38,275 nucleotides of DNA from Solirubrobacterales bacterium (GTDB taxonomy: Bacteria > Actinomycetota > Thermoleophilia > Solirubrobacterales > Solirubrobacteraceae): positions 1-38,275 of the forward strand of contig JAPLCJ010000029.1 of NCBI GenBank assembly GCA_026392255.1. The letters are read 5' to 3'. The notes under the pieces were generated by a model. That model was not told where the DNA came from. It did no database searches and saw only the letters and a program-made list of their open reading frames with translations. The first letter of the stretch is position 1, and each line of letters starts with the position of its first letter. Both the position numbers and the translations under genes were made by a program. This document shows positions 1 through 9,368 of this stretch, one piece after another.

Positions 1-285
1 CTCCAAGCGGCTGATCCAGCCAAGACTTATGAGCGGCTGATGGCCACGGTCCCCAACGGCACCCGCATTCTCTTGGTTCGCCCGCTGACAATCACACGCT
101 CCAACTGGGTTCAGTCTTGGACCCAGTTGATCCGCCTTCGGTCAGCGCAGTGGAGTGGCCTGCTTGCTCAAGACCCTCGCCTAGTAAGGTTGAAAGCCGT
201 TCCGTGGTTCTACATTTCGCCGTCCGCGGTTGGCAACTCGGCAGTTCTCTATGAGAAGAGGGCTTCGGCAGGTACCAAGCGATAA
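1..285 (+). CDS. C-terminal end of an unidentified protein (5' truncated)
   Basis: The frame is open from the first base of the window and ends at TGA-free codons up to the TAA at 283-285, giving about 94 residues. I do not recognise a diagnostic motif. The piece is basic and Trp/Arg-rich (WVQSWTQLIRLRSAQW, then DPRLVRLKAVPWFY) and ends with a short charged tail (YEKR), and it begins with a region that could be a Rossmann-like or extracellular strand (GTRILLVRP). Its position 57 bp upstream of a UDP-galactopyranose-mutase-like gene suggests, as inference only, the soluble C-terminal domain of a membrane glycosyltransferase from a surface-polysaccharide locus. An internal ATG at 40 is unlikely to be the start because the frame is equally protein-like before it. 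Confidence 0.6.
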   Translation, partial: LQAADPAKTYERLMATVPNGTRILLVRPLTITRSNWVQSWTQLIRLRSAQWSGLLAQDPRLVRLKAVPWFYISPSAVGNSAVLYEKRASAGTKR

Positions 286-342
286 ACGGCGAACTGAGAT
301 CCGACACGTCCGTTTTCGCCCCGCCTACGTAGATAAAGAGAT

Positions 343-1851
343 ATGACCCCACTTAACCCTCCCATCACCCCTGAAAACCCAGTCGTAGTACTTGGCGGCG
401 GACCCGCTGGGTTGACTGCTGGTTACCTGATGGCCAAGCGCGGCCAGCCCGTTCTTGTCCTTGAAGCCACCGACATGCTTGGTGGCATTGCGCGCACCGA
501 GATCCGCGACGGCTACCGCTTTGACCTTGGCGGCCACCGCTTCTTCACCAAAGCGACTGAAGTGAACGAGCTGTGGGATGAGATCATGGGCGACGAGTTC
601 CTCCAGCGTCCGCGTATGTCACGGATCTACTGGAACAAGAAGTTCCTCGATTACCCCCTGCAGGGAATGGATGTCATCAAGAAGCTTGGTCCGTTCGAGC
701 TTATGCGCGCCGGGCTCTCATACCTTTGGGCTGCGGTCACGCCAAAGGGCCCTGAAGACAACCTTGAGCAGTGGGTGTCAAACCGTTTCGGTAAGCGCCT
801 CTACACACTCTTCTTCAAGTCCTACACCGAGAAGGTCTGGGGCGTGCCATGCACGGAGATCCAGGCAGAGTGGGCTGCCCAGCGGATTAAGGGCCTCTCA
901 TTCTTCTCAGCTGCGAAGTCAGCGTTCTTTGGCAACAAGGACAACAAGATCAAGTCATTGATTGACAGCTTCAACTACCCACGCTTCGGCCCAGGCCAGA
1001 TGTGGGAGCGGATGAGCGAGAAGATCGTTGAGCGCGGTGGCGAGGTGCGGATGAACGCCCCTGTCTCCAAGATCAACGTGCGTGACGGCCAGGTTGTTAG
1101 CGTCATCGCTGGCGGCGTCGAGATCCCGTGCAGCCACGTTGTCTCCTCACTTGCACTGCGCAACACCGTTGGGTTTGCTGACCCTGAGCTCTCAACTGAG
1201 ATCCGCGATGCCGCGAAGGGCTTGCGCTACCGCGACTTCCTCACGGTTGGCCTCGTACTTGAGGTGGACGATGTTGTCAACGAGCCTTTCCCTGACAACT
1301 GGATCTACATCCATGAGCCCGACGTAACCGCCGGTCGTATCCAGAACTTCCGTTCATGGAGCCCATGGATGGTTCCCGATCCAGACGTCAACGAGACCTG
1401 CATTGGCCTTGAGTACTTCTGCTTCGAAGGTGACGAGCTGTGGGAGATGGCTGATGAGGATCTTGTCGAGCTTGGCAAGCGTGAGCTCACTCAGCTTGGC
1501 CTTGGCGATGCCAGCCGTGTCAAGCAGGGCTTCGCGGTCCGCGTTGAGAAGGCCTATCCAATGTACGACCCGGACTATGACGTCCGCGTCGGTGTCATTC
1601 GCGACTGGCTTGAAACGGTTCCAAACCTTGTTCAAGTTGGGCGTAACGGGCTTCACCGCTACAACAACTCTGATCACTCAATGCTTACCTCAATGCGCGC
1701 GGTGGAGAACATCCTTGACAGCGCAGGTCACGACATTTGGGCGGTAAACGCTGAGAGCGCTTACCACGAGGAGGACGAGGACGCTAAGGAGATCCAGCCT
1801 TACATCAACGTCCCAGCTCCCAAGTCGATGGACAAGCCACTCGACCAGTAG
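343..1851 (+). CDS. NAD(P)/FAD-dependent oxidoreductase, UDP-galactopyranose mutase / amine-oxidase type
   Basis: A 502-residue flavoprotein. The N-terminal dinucleotide-binding motif GGGPAG lies at residues 18-23, followed by the second FAD signature (LEATDMLGGIARTE) and by GGHRFFTK near residue 65, a pattern of the Glf/protoporphyrinogen-oxidase-like branch of flavin amine oxidases. The C-terminal FAD-contact segment VGRNGLHRYNNSDHSM is at about residues 432-447. Such proteins commonly sit in cell-surface glycan loci and act on nucleotide sugars or lipid-linked sugars, but the substrate cannot be read from sequence. The ATG at 343 is preceded by a weak AAGAG ribosome site. A hairpin at 1874-1896 separates it from acnA. 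Confidence 0.85.
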   Translation: MTPLNPPITPENPVVVLGGGPAGLTAGYLMAKRGQPVLVLEATDMLGGIARTEIRDGYRFDLGGHRFFTKATEVNELWDEIMGDEFLQRPRMSRIYWNKKFLDYPLQGMDVIKKLGPFELMRAGLSYLWAAVTPKGPEDNLEQWVSNRFGKRLYTLFFKSYTEKVWGVPCTEIQAEWAAQRIKGLSFFSAAKSAFFGNKDNKIKSLIDSFNYPRFGPGQMWERMSEKIVERGGEVRMNAPVSKINVRDGQVVSVIAGGVEIPCSHVVSSLALRNTVGFADPELSTEIRDAAKGLRYRDFLTVGLVLEVDDVVNEPFPDNWIYIHEPDVTAGRIQNFRSWSPWMVPDPDVNETCIGLEYFCFEGDELWEMADEDLVELGKRELTQLGLGDASRVKQGFAVRVEKAYPMYDPDYDVRVGVIRDWLETVPNLVQVGRNGLHRYNNSDHSMLTSMRAVENILDSAGHDIWAVNAESAYHEEDEDAKEIQPYINVPAPKSMDKPLDQ

Positions 1852-1873
1852 GTCAAAACAGTTTCAGTAGGTC

Positions 1874-1896
1874 AAGGGCCGCCATGCGCGGCCCTT
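1874..1896 (+). terminator. Intrinsic-terminator-like hairpin between the flavoprotein gene and acnA
   Basis: A perfect 9-bp stem, AAGGGCCGC (1874-1882) paired with GCGGCCCTT (1888-1896), encloses a 5-nt loop. The arm ends in a short T-rich run (CTTTGTCT) rather than a long U tract, so termination may be partial. It lies 23 bp downstream of the stop at 1851 and 23 bp before the acnA start, so attenuation or 5'UTR structure for acnA is an alternative. Confidence 0.6.
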
Positions 1897-1918
1897 TGTC
1901 TGCGCCTTTCATGTCAAG

Positions 1919-4600
1919 ATGGGGGAGATGTCACTCAACTCCTTCAACGCACTAAGGACCTTTAGTCACGGCGGTCGTGACTGGGAGTACTTCGACGTGC
2001 AGGCCCTGAGTGACAGGTTTGACATCGCTCGCTTGCCCTTCGCCCACAGGGTTCTTTTGGAAAACCTGCTCCGTAACGAGGACGGCGTGTCGGTCCGCGC
2101 GGCTGACATCGAGGCCCTCGCTGGCTGGGATGCCACAGCCGAGCCCTCGAAGGAGATCGCTTTTGCGCCTGCGCGCGTTGTGATGCAGGACTTCACCGGC
2201 GTGCCTGCGGTTGTGGACCTAGCCGCAATGCGTGACGCCATGGCTGACCTTGGCGGCGATCCGCAGAAGATCAACCCGCTCGTGCCTTCGGAGCTGGTCA
2301 TTGACCACTCTGTTCAGGTTGATTCATTTGGCGCAGCGAACTCTTTTGCGCGCAATGCCGAGCTTGAGTTTGAGCGCAACCACGAGCGCTATTCGTTCCT
2401 GCGCTGGGGACAGGGCGCCTTTGACGGCTTTGCGGTCGTGCCACCGGATACGGGGATCGTCCACCAGGTCAACCTTGAGTTCCTCTCCCGCGTTGTCTTC
2501 CGTGATGAGGAAACCGGGCGCGCCTGGCTAGACACACTTGTTGGTACTGACTCCCACACCACGATGGTCAATGGACTTGGCGTCTTGGGCTGGGGTGTTG
2601 GTGGCATTGAGGCTGAGGCCGCAATGCTCGGACAGGCCATGCCAATGCTTATCCCGCGCGTGGTTGGCGTCAAGCTTGTCGGGACGCTGCCTGAGGCCAC
2701 AACAGCAACGGACCTCGTCCTCACCCTCACCGAGCAGCTGCGTAACCACGGTGTGGTTGGCAAGTTCGTTGAATTCCACGGTGATGGTCTAGCCGCCTTG
2801 CCACTGGCAGACCGGGCAACGATCGGCAACATGTCACCGGAGTTCGGGTCAACCTGCGCGATCTTCCCCGTTGACGGCGAGACGCTGCGTTACCTCAACT
2901 TCACCGGTCGTGACCCTGAACAGGTTGAGTTTGTTGAGGCATATTGTCGCGCCCAAGGCATCTTCCACGAGCACGGACAGGAGTCGCCGACCTACTCCGA
3001 GGAGCTGGTGCTTGACCTCAGCACAGTGGTCCCCTCAATTGCTGGCCCCAAGCGCCCGCAGGACCGCGTGCCCCTGACTGAATCCCGCGAGGCATACGGT
3101 CGGGCACTCTCAGCCCGTAACGAGGTTTCCGGTGGCGGAACAGCTGTGAAGGAGGCCGTTGCGGTCAAGCTTGCCGACGGCACCGAGTTTGACCTTGCCA
3201 ATGGCGCTGTTGTAATTGCCGCGATCACGTCTTGCACCAACACTTCTAACCCGTCGGTCATGGTCGGTGCCGGCTTGCTCGCACGCAATGCCGTCGCCAA
3301 GGGTTTGACTGCCAAGCCGTGGGTTAAGACCTCACTGGCCCCGGGGTCAAAGGTGGTCACGTCATATCTGGACAAGGCTGACCTGACCGGTGACCTCAAC
3401 GCGCTTGGCTTCAACCTAGTCGGGTACGGCTGCACCACCTGCATCGGTAACTCTGGCCCGCTTCTGCCCCAGATCAGCGCCGCAGTTGCTGATGGCGGGC
3501 TTGACGTCAGCGCAGTGCTGTCAGGCAACAGGAACTTCGAAGGCCGAATCAACCCTGATGTAACGATGAACTGGCTTGCCTCGCCGCCGCTCGTCGTTGC
3601 GTATGCCCTGGCTGGCTCAATGGACTTTGACCTCTACACCGACCCGCTCGGCCAGGACGCTGATGGCAATGACGTGATGCTCGCCGATATCTGGCCAACA
3701 CCCGCTGAGGTAGCCCGCACGGTTGAGTCGTGCCTAGCCTCCGACATGTTCCGCAGCGGTTACGACGGTGTATTTGAGGGCGACGAGCGCTGGAAAGGCC
3801 TTCAGTCACCGACAGGCGACCGATTTGACTGGGATGGCGACTCCACTTACATCCGCAAGGCCCCTTACTTCGACGGTCTCTCTCCAACTCCAGCCGCAAC
3901 GGAGCCAATCGAGGGCGCACGTGTCCTCGCGATGCTTGGTGATTCGGTCACGACTGACCACATCAGCCCAGCTGGCGCAATCCGCAAGGACGGCCCGGCC
4001 GGTAAGTGGCTTCAGGACAATGGCGTCGAGCCGGTTGACTTCAACTCCTACGGGTCACGGCGTGGCAACCATGAGGTGATGGTCCGCGGAACATTCGCAA
4101 ACATCCGCCTTCGCAACCTGCTGGCACCTGGCACTGAGGGCGGCGTGACGCTGCACCTGCCCGAGGGCGAAGAGATGTCGATTTATGACGCTGCGATCAA
4201 GTACGAAACAGCCGGTGTCCCACTCGTTGTCTTGGCCGGATCTGAATACGGATCGGGGTCATCACGCGACTGGGCCGCCAAGGGCACTCGCCTGCTCGGC
4301 GTTAGGGCGGTAATTGCCCGGTCTTACGAGCGGATCCACAGGTCAAACCTTGTGGGCATGGGCGTTCTGCCACTTCAGTTCCTTGATGGTGAAACACCTG
4401 AGTCACTTGGGCTGACCGGCCACGAGACATTCGAGATTCCAGACATTGGCAACGGCGATGTACCCACAACTCTCGACATCACCGCTGACGGTAAGGCAAT
4501 CACTGTCAAGGTCCGCATTGACACGCCGAAGGAAGCGGATTACTTCCGCCATGGGGGCATCTTGCCCTATGTTCTGCGTAACCTCGCTGGTGTCTCATGA
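1919..4600 (+). CDS. acnA: Aconitate hydratase (aconitase A type)
   Basis: Catalyses citrate-isocitrate isomerisation in the TCA cycle; cytosolic iron-sulfur enzyme of the AcnA/IRP1 family, 893 residues, the family's usual size. The three [4Fe-4S] cysteines are present at C439 (in [10 protein letters not shown]) and C505 and C508 (in [10 protein letters not shown]), with spacing identical to E. coli AcnA. The C-terminal swivel domain carries [23 protein letters not shown] and [17 protein letters not shown] second in-frame ATG at 1928 directly follows a GGGGGAG run, which is too close to act as its Shine-Dalgarno, so 1919 is kept though 1928 is possible. Its stop overlaps the next gene as ATGA. 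Confidence 0.97.
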   Translation: MGEMSLNSFNALRTFSHGGRDWEYFDVQALSDRFDIARLPFAHRVLLENLLRNEDGVSVRAADIEALAGWDATAEPSKEIAFAPARVVMQDFTGVPAVVDLAAMRDAMADLGGDPQKINPLVPSELVIDHSVQVDSFGAANSFARNAELEFERNHERYSFLRWGQGAFDGFAVVPPDTGIVHQVNLEFLSRVVFRDEETGRAWLDTLVGTDSHTTMVNGLGVLGWGVGGIEAEAAMLGQAMPMLIPRVVGVKLVGTLPEATTATDLVLTLTEQLRNHGVVGKFVEFHGDGLAALPLADRATIGNMSPEFGSTCAIFPVDGETLRYLNFTGRDPEQVEFVEAYCRAQGIFHEHGQESPTYSEELVLDLSTVVPSIAGPKRPQDRVPLTESREAYGRALSARNEVSGGGTAVKEAVAVKLADGTEFDLANGAVVIAAITSCTNTSNPSVMVGAGLLARNAVAKGLTAKPWVKTSLAPGSKVVTSYLDKADLTGDLNALGFNLVGYGCTTCIGNSGPLLPQISAAVADGGLDVSAVLSGNRNFEGRINPDVTMNWLASPPLVVAYALAGSMDFDLYTDPLGQDADGNDVMLADIWPTPAEVARTVESCLASDMFRSGYDGVFEGDERWKGLQSPTGDRFDWDGDSTYIRKAPYFDGLSPTPAATEPIEGARVLAMLGDSVTTDHISPAGAIRKDGPAGKWLQDNGVEPVDFNSYGSRRGNHEVMVRGTFANIRLRNLLAPGTEGGVTLHLPEGEEMSIYDAAIKYETAGVPLVVLAGSEYGSGSSRDWAAKGTRLLGVRAVIARSYERIHRSNLVGMGVLPLQFLDGETPESLGLTGHETFEIPDIGNGDVPTTLDITADGKAITVKVRIDTPKEADYFRHGGILPYVLRNLAGVS

Positions 4601-5655
4601 CTGCCCCTGACACTCTTCTTCAACTCCTTCGCGCACCCGGCCCATCAGGCCGTGAAGCTGCGGCTGCCGCGGTCTTCCGCGAGGCGGCCTCGAAGTTCAC
4701 CGACGAAGTTGAAGGTGACCTAGTTGGGTCGTCAACCGCCCGCGTCAAGGGAACGGGCAGCGGCCGCACACTCGCCGTTGTTGGCCATATTGACGAGATC
4801 GGTTTGATTGTCAGTCACATTGACGACAAGGGCTTCCTCCGCTTCCAGCAGGTCGGCGGCTGGGACCCAGTTGTTCTGATCGGCCAGCGGGTTGAGATCG
4901 CAGGCCGCAACGGCAAGATCCCCGGCGTGATTGCGCGCAAGCCAATTCACCTGATGGAAACTGAGGAGCGCGGCAAGTCCGCCAAGATCAAGGACCTCCA
5001 CATCGACATTGGTGCCAAGGATGCTGACGACGCCAAGACTTTTGTCCGAGTTGGCGATGTTGGCGTGATTGCTGTTGAGCCACTCGAGCTGCCCAACGGA
5101 CGCCTTGCCTCCCGCGCGATGGACAACAGGATTGGCTGCTTTGTTGCCCTTGAGGCAGCGCGCCTAGTCGCCGAGGCTGGCGGCGCTGCGTTTGACGTTG
5201 TCGCTGTGGCAGCAAGCCAGGAGGAGACAACCTTTGGTGGCTCTACAACCGTCACCCACAGACTCCGCCCTGATGTTGCCATTGCCGTCGACGTCACTTT
5301 CGCAACGGACCAACCTGGTGTTGAAACCGGCGCCCTGAGCGAATCCCCACTGGGATCAGGGCCATCGATCACGCGCGGCACAAACCTGCACCCTGTTGTC
5401 AGCGACGGCCTTGTTGATGTGGCTGAAGCCAAAAAGATTGACCACACGATCGCTGCTGATGGCCGCACGACCAGCACGGATGCTGACGCGATCAACATCT
5501 CACGCGATGGCGTTCCAACTGGCCTTGTCTCAGTTCCACTGCGCTACATGCACTCCCCGGTTGAGGTTGTACAGCTGAGCGATATTGAGCTCTCAGCCAA
5601 GCTGATCGCCGAGTACGCGTTGAGTCTCCCGGCTGACGTTGACTTCAACCGTTGA
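4597..5655 (+). CDS. M42 family metallo-aminopeptidase (glutamyl aminopeptidase / FrvX-like)
   Basis: A 352-residue cytosolic di-metal aminopeptidase of family M42, whose members form tetrahedral TET-like dodecamers and trim peptides. All metal and catalytic residues are visible: H64-x-D66 in VVGHIDEIG, the bridging D176 in [10 protein letters not shown], the catalytic and ligand pair E209-E210 in [12 protein letters not shown]232 in IAVDVTFA, and H319 in [10 protein letters not shown]. The start ATG overlaps the acnA stop (ATGA at 4597-4600), which predicts translational coupling, and its own stop overlaps the following TTG start. Pairing with aconitase has no obvious biochemical logic; peptide salvage feeding central metabolism is a guess. 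Confidence 0.92.
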   Translation: MTAPDTLLQLLRAPGPSGREAAAAAVFREAASKFTDEVEGDLVGSSTARVKGTGSGRTLAVVGHIDEIGLIVSHIDDKGFLRFQQVGGWDPVVLIGQRVEIAGRNGKIPGVIARKPIHLMETEERGKSAKIKDLHIDIGAKDADDAKTFVRVGDVGVIAVEPLELPNGRLASRAMDNRIGCFVALEAARLVAEAGGAAFDVVAVAASQEETTFGGSTTVTHRLRPDVAIAVDVTFATDQPGVETGALSESPLGSGPSITRGTNLHPVVSDGLVDVAEAKKIDHTIAADGRTTSTDADAINISRDGVPTGLVSVPLRYMHSPVEVVQLSDIELSAKLIAEYALSLPADVDFNR

Positions 5656-6350
5656 CCGAAAGCCGCCTGCTGATTCTTTGGGATGTGGACGGCACGCTTG
5701 TCAGCGGAGCCGCACAAGCGCACGGCCGCGCGTTGGAGATAGCCACAGCGGAAGCAATCGGCCGTGAGGTACCCACTGTGCAGAGCATTGACCCAGGTGG
5801 TCGCACTGACAGGGAGATAATCCGGGTGCTGGCAGGTGAGGCTGGGGTGGACGCCGAGGAGTTCGCGCCGCTCGCGGACCGTGTGATCACAAAAGCAGTG
5901 GAGATTTACGGTGCGACGGTGGAACCAGACCTCACCCACTGTGTCCTGCCTAGCGTATCTGAGCTGGTCTCAGGGTTGTCGCCACGCGACGACCTGGTGA
6001 TGGGCTTGGTGACCGGAAACATTGACCGTGTTGCAGCACTGAAGCTTGGCGCCGCTGGGATTTCACGCCACTTTGACTTTGAAGCCGGGGCGTATGGCTC
6101 AGACCATGAGGATCGCGCTGTCCTACCGGGCATTGCCCGTGCCCGTGCCACACGGGGTCGTGCCGCATGGCCGCGCGAGCGCACTGTCATCATCGGCGAC
6201 ACGCCTAGGGACATCGCCTGCGCCCGGGCTGACCGGGTTGGAGTCATTGCCGTTGCCACAGGTCCGCATCAGGCCTCCGCGCTTACTGAGGCTGATGCTG
6301 TGGCTAACTCAGCGGCGGATTTGCTTGCGCTGATTGAACCGCTGGTCTGA
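5652..6350 (+). CDS. HAD-superfamily phosphatase, phosphoglycolate-phosphatase-like
   Basis: A 232-residue HAD hydrolase. Motif I is LWDVDGTLV with nucleophile D11 and acid/base D13; motif II is the VTGNI segment; motif IV is IIGDTPRDI. The helical cap lies between motifs I and II, so this is a subclass-I cap as in Gph and beta-phosphoglucomutase. The start is TTG at 5652, within the TTGA overlap with the M42 stop, and no other start fits upstream of the motif I strand. Small phosphorylated metabolites (for example phosphoglycolate) are the likely substrates, but this is family-level inference. The gene converges on ettA with a 5-bp gap. Confidence 0.88.
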   Translation: MTESRLLILWDVDGTLVSGAAQAHGRALEIATAEAIGREVPTVQSIDPGGRTDREIIRVLAGEAGVDAEEFAPLADRVITKAVEIYGATVEPDLTHCVLPSVSELVSGLSPRDDLVMGLVTGNIDRVAALKLGAAGISRHFDFEAGAYGSDHEDRAVLPGIARARATRGRAAWPRERTVIIGDTPRDIACARADRVGVIAVATGPHQASALTEADAVANSAADLLALIEPLV

Positions 6351-6355
6351 GGGAA

Positions 6356-8008
6356 CTACCGGGTCAGCTTCTTGTAGCTGATGCGGTGCGGCCTGTCAGC
6401 AGCCTCGCCAAGGCGCTCGCGGCGGTTTTCCTCGTAGGCCTCGAAGTTACCTTCGAACCAGACGACCTCTGAGTCACCCTCGAAGGCGAGGACGTGAGTA
6501 GCTACTCGGTCGAGGAACCAACGATCGTGCGATGTGACCACAGCGCAGCCGCCGAATGAGAGCAGTGCCTCTTCGAGCGCGCGGAGCGTGTCTACATCAA
6601 GGTCATTGGTCGGTTCGTCAAGCAGGAGCAGGTTGCTGCCCTCTTTAAGGAGCTTGGCGAGGTGAACGCGGTTGCGTTCACCACCGGAGAGCTTGCCGAC
6701 CTTCTGCTGCTGGTCTCCGCCGCGGAAGTTGAATGAGGCGGTGTAAGCACGGCTGTTGACCTTCTGGTCGCCGACCATGATGTGCTCATCACCACCGCTG
6801 ATCTCCTCCCAAACATTCTTCTCTGGGTCAAGTGAGTCGCGGGACTGGTCAACGTAACCAAGCTCGACTGTCTCGCCGAGCGTGAGCTTGCCGGAGTCGG
6901 GCTCCTCTTGGCCAGTGATCAACCGCATCAAAGTTGTCTTACCTGCGCCGTTGGGGCCAATTACGCCAACAATTCCGCCGGGTGGAAGGGTGAACGAGAG
7001 GTTCTCAAACAGGAGCTTCTCTCCGTAGCCCTTGGTCAGGCCGTCAGCTTCAACAACAACCCCGCCAAGCCGTGGCCCTGCCGGGATGTGGATCTGAACG
7101 CTGCCAAGGTCAACATTGCGGTCCTCGGCCAGCAGTGCTTCATAACGGTTGATTCGCGCTTTTGGCTTGGCCCGGCGGGAGGAGGAGTTCATCCGAACCC
7201 ACTCAAGCTCCTGTTGGATTGTCTTCTGGCGGGCGGAGTCTTCACGCTCCTCTTGGGCAAGGCGCTTCTGCTTCTGCTCAAGCCACCCGGAGTAGTTGCC
7301 TTCGTAAGGGATGCCCTTGCCGCGGTCAAGTTCCAGAATCCACCCGGCGACGTTGTCGAGGAAGTACCGGTCGTGGGTCACGGCGACGATGGTTCCCGGG
7401 TATTCGGCAAGGTGTTGCTCAAGCCAGGCAACGGACTCTGCGTCGAGGTGGTTGGTTGGCTCGTCCAGCAGCAGCAGGTCAGGCTTCTTCAGCAGCAGCT
7501 GGCAGAGGGCAACACGGCGCTTCTCACCACCGGAGAGCTTGCTGACATCAGCATCAGCGGGCGGCAGGCGTAGCGCGTCCATTGCGACGCTGAGGGTCGT
7601 GTCAAGGCTCCAGCCGTCGACTGCGTCGATCTGCTCCTGCAGGCGGGCAAACTCGTCCGCGGTCTCGTCGGAGTAGTTGGCGGCAAGTTCGTTAAAACGG
7701 TCAAGCAGGGCCTTGGTTTCGCCCATGCCCTCTTCAACGTTGCCAAGTACATCCTTGGTCTCGTCAAGTTGTGGCTCCTGCTCGAGGATTCCTACTGTGG
7801 CGCCCGCCAAGAGCGTTGCGCTCCCGCGGTAGTCGGTGTCCATTCCGGCCATGATGCGCAGGAGGCTTGACTTGCCCGAGCCGTTGTATCCGAGCACACC
7901 AATCTTGGCGCCCGGGTAGAACGCAAGGGTGATGTCCTCAAAGACCTTGCGGTCTGGGAGATGGGTCTTGGAGAGACCCTTCATGGTGTAGATGAACTCG
8001 CCGGCCAT
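6356..8008 (-). CDS. ettA: Energy-dependent translational throttle protein EttA (ABC-F ATPase)
   Basis: A soluble ABC-F protein that binds the ribosomal E site and gates the first elongation steps according to the ATP/ADP ratio. Two tandem ABC domains are visible: Walker A GYNGSGKS (residues 40-47), signature LSGGEKRR and Walker B LLLLDEPTNHLD in the first, then GPNGAGKTT, LSGGERNR and LLLLDEPTNDLD in the second, joined by the basic P-site-tRNA-interaction linker (RRAKPKARINRYEALL). I set the start at the ATG at 8008 because MAGEFIYTMKGLSK aligns with the known EttA N-terminus; eight upstream codons are open but not conserved-looking. Length 550, close to E. coli EttA. A TATGCT box lies 10 nt upstream. 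Confidence 0.95.
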   Translation of the reverse strand: MAGEFIYTMKGLSKTHLPDRKVFEDITLAFYPGAKIGVLGYNGSGKSSLLRIMAGMDTDYRGSATLLAGATVGILEQEPQLDETKDVLGNVEEGMGETKALLDRFNELAANYSDETADEFARLQEQIDAVDGWSLDTTLSVAMDALRLPPADADVSKLSGGEKRRVALCQLLLKKPDLLLLDEPTNHLDAESVAWLEQHLAEYPGTIVAVTHDRYFLDNVAGWILELDRGKGIPYEGNYSGWLEQKQKRLAQEEREDSARQKTIQQELEWVRMNSSSRRAKPKARINRYEALLAEDRNVDLGSVQIHIPAGPRLGGVVVEADGLTKGYGEKLLFENLSFTLPPGGIVGVIGPNGAGKTTLMRLITGQEEPDSGKLTLGETVELGYVDQSRDSLDPEKNVWEEISGGDEHIMVGDQKVNSRAYTASFNFRGGDQQQKVGKLSGGERNRVHLAKLLKEGSNLLLLDEPTNDLDVDTLRALEEALLSFGGCAVVTSHDRWFLDRVATHVLAFEGDSEVVWFEGNFEAYEENRRERLGEAADRPHRISYKKLTR

Positions 8009-8018
8009 TAAGCAGTGG

Positions 8019-8097
8019 AGCATAGGACGCAAAGGCGCTCTTCGCTTATTGGATCCAAGGTAGGGGGTTGTCTGACTGACAGCGGGCGCGGTACCTT
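8019..8097. promoter_or_regulatory. Divergent promoter region between ettA and the J-domain gene
   Basis: On the minus strand TATGCT (8019-8024) lies 10 nt before the ettA ATG. On the plus strand TTGTCT (8068-8073) and TACCTT (8092-8097) form a -35/-10 pair with an 18-bp spacer, and the -10 box ends 8 nt before the ATG at 8106, so the plus transcript is predicted to be leaderless. Confidence 0.55.
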
Positions 8098-8105
8098 TGT
8101 GGGCT

Positions 8106-9359
8106 ATGGCCTCCGAGATCCTTGACGTCGAACAGTCGCTTCTGCTCCTAGAGCTTGAGGCCCCGTTCGATAAGCGGCAGGTTCAGCTTGCCCGTCGAAA
8201 GATGGCGAAGCGGTGGCATCCAGACATTGCGCCCAAGGGCAAGCAGATTGAGCACGAGCATCATCTTCAGGCCATCAACCGGGCTGCGGATCAGTTGGAG
8301 TCATTGGCAGAGGACTCCCGTGGTGGGCTGGTCTCGCGTAATGCTGTGCGGGCCTCGGCAGCAGCAGCCCGAAAGGCACGCGAGGAGGCCGGCCAGAGGG
8401 CCTATGAGGCAGAGGAACGTGCAAGGGCAGCTGCCAAAGACCAAGCCGTCCACGACCCTTTCCGTTCGCGCATGCCGGACCGCTCAGTTGTCCACCGTTA
8501 TGCCCGCTGCCTTTCGTATCCGGAGTGGGGCGTTGGTTCGGTCAACGGCATTTACTTCACGGGTGAAGGCGGACCTAGTGACCAGTGGGCGCGAGCAACC
8601 TTTGCCGTTGGGATCAGGACTGTCCCGGCCGGCTCGCTTCAGTACGTCGAGTTCGGTGTGCCGGACGAGGCTGCCGACCGTGTTGAACGGTTCATGACTG
8701 CTGCCGCCCATGCTTTGGCTGAAGGCGACCCTGACCTCGCAGCCAAGCGTTTGGTCTATGCCCGTAACGCCTCACCGCACGACCCTGTTGTCCTGCGCCA
8801 GCTCGCATCAGCTTTCCTCCAGGCCAGTAACTACCCGGCGGCTGCCCGTGCAGCGCGGGACTGGGTCAAGGTTGAGCCCGACAGCCCCGGCGCCCATAGG
8901 TTCACCGCCCGGATTTATGAGGCGATGGGGTCGTGGGGACCAGCGTTGGACAGTGCCCGCCTGGTCTGTGAGCTGAGGCCAGCTGACCCTGATGCGTGGG
9001 CACGGGTTGGGCGGATCAGCCTCAAGCGCCATGACCGGGTGCTTGCGAGGGAGTCGTTTGAACGGGCCCGCGCTGAGGGCGCCGGCGCGGAGATCCTCCT
9101 TGACCTCGCGCTTGTGCGGCAACTAGAGGGTGACGTTGGTGGTGAAGTCCAGGCATGCCATGAGGCAACGCTGATCGACCCGGATTGGCCAACAGCATGG
9201 TCGCGTTACGCCCATGCCCTTGCCAAGACCGACCACAGGACTGACTGTCGCACGGCTTGCGAGAAAGCCCTCTCGTTTGGCCCTGACCGCGAGGTCAGCC
9301 AGCTCGTCCAATGGTTGGATGACAGTGAGCCCAAGGCAATCACCGCATCAGCGGCATAG
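8106..9359 (+). CDS. J-domain-like / Tudor-like / TPR multidomain protein
   Basis: A 417-residue protein with an unusual build. Residues about 7-65 resemble a J domain, with the HPD signature at 38-40 (AKRWHPDIAP) needed to stimulate Hsp70 ATPase. Residues about 77-115 are Ala/Arg/Glu-rich and probably helical. A short beta-rich segment follows (YPEWGVGSVNGIYF, then RTVPAGSLQYVEF) that resembles the small Tudor/CarD-like barrels found in UvrD/PcrA tails and CarD proteins. From about residue 200 to the end there are helical repeats of TPR character. The ATG at 8106 is preferred over the TTG at 8097 because TACCTT sits 8 nt before it. The stop codon is followed after 9 nt by nucS. Function is not established; an Hsp70 co-chaperone adaptor is the simplest reading. 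Confidence 0.75.
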   Translation: MASEILDVEQSLLLLELEAPFDKRQVQLARRKMAKRWHPDIAPKGKQIEHEHHLQAINRAADQLESLAEDSRGGLVSRNAVRASAAAARKAREEAGQRAYEAEERARAAAKDQAVHDPFRSRMPDRSVVHRYARCLSYPEWGVGSVNGIYFTGEGGPSDQWARATFAVGIRTVPAGSLQYVEFGVPDEAADRVERFMTAAAHALAEGDPDLAAKRLVYARNASPHDPVVLRQLASAFLQASNYPAAARAARDWVKVEPDSPGAHRFTARIYEAMGSWGPALDSARLVCELRPADPDAWARVGRISLKRHDRVLARESFERARAEGAGAEILLDLALVRQLEGDVGGEVQACHEATLIDPDWPTAWSRYAHALAKTDHRTDCRTACEKALSFGPDREVSQLVQWLDDSEPKAITASAA

Positions 9360-9362
9360 GCT
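9357..9362 (+). promoter_or_regulatory. Predicted -10 box of nucS overlapping the upstream stop codon
   Basis: TAGGCT begins with the TAG stop of the J-domain gene (9357-9359) and ends 6 nt before the nucS GTG at 9369. The same hexamer at the same distance precedes the TetR gene at 11578 and the glyoxalase gene at 33873, which supports a real leaderless promoter. Confidence 0.55.
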
Positions 9363-9368
9363 GACAGC

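Noticed and set aside
1919-1930. GGGGGAG as ribosome site for an acnA start at 1928
   Set aside because: There is no spacing between the purine run and the ATG, so it cannot act as a Shine-Dalgarno; the upstream ATG at 1919 is kept with reservation.
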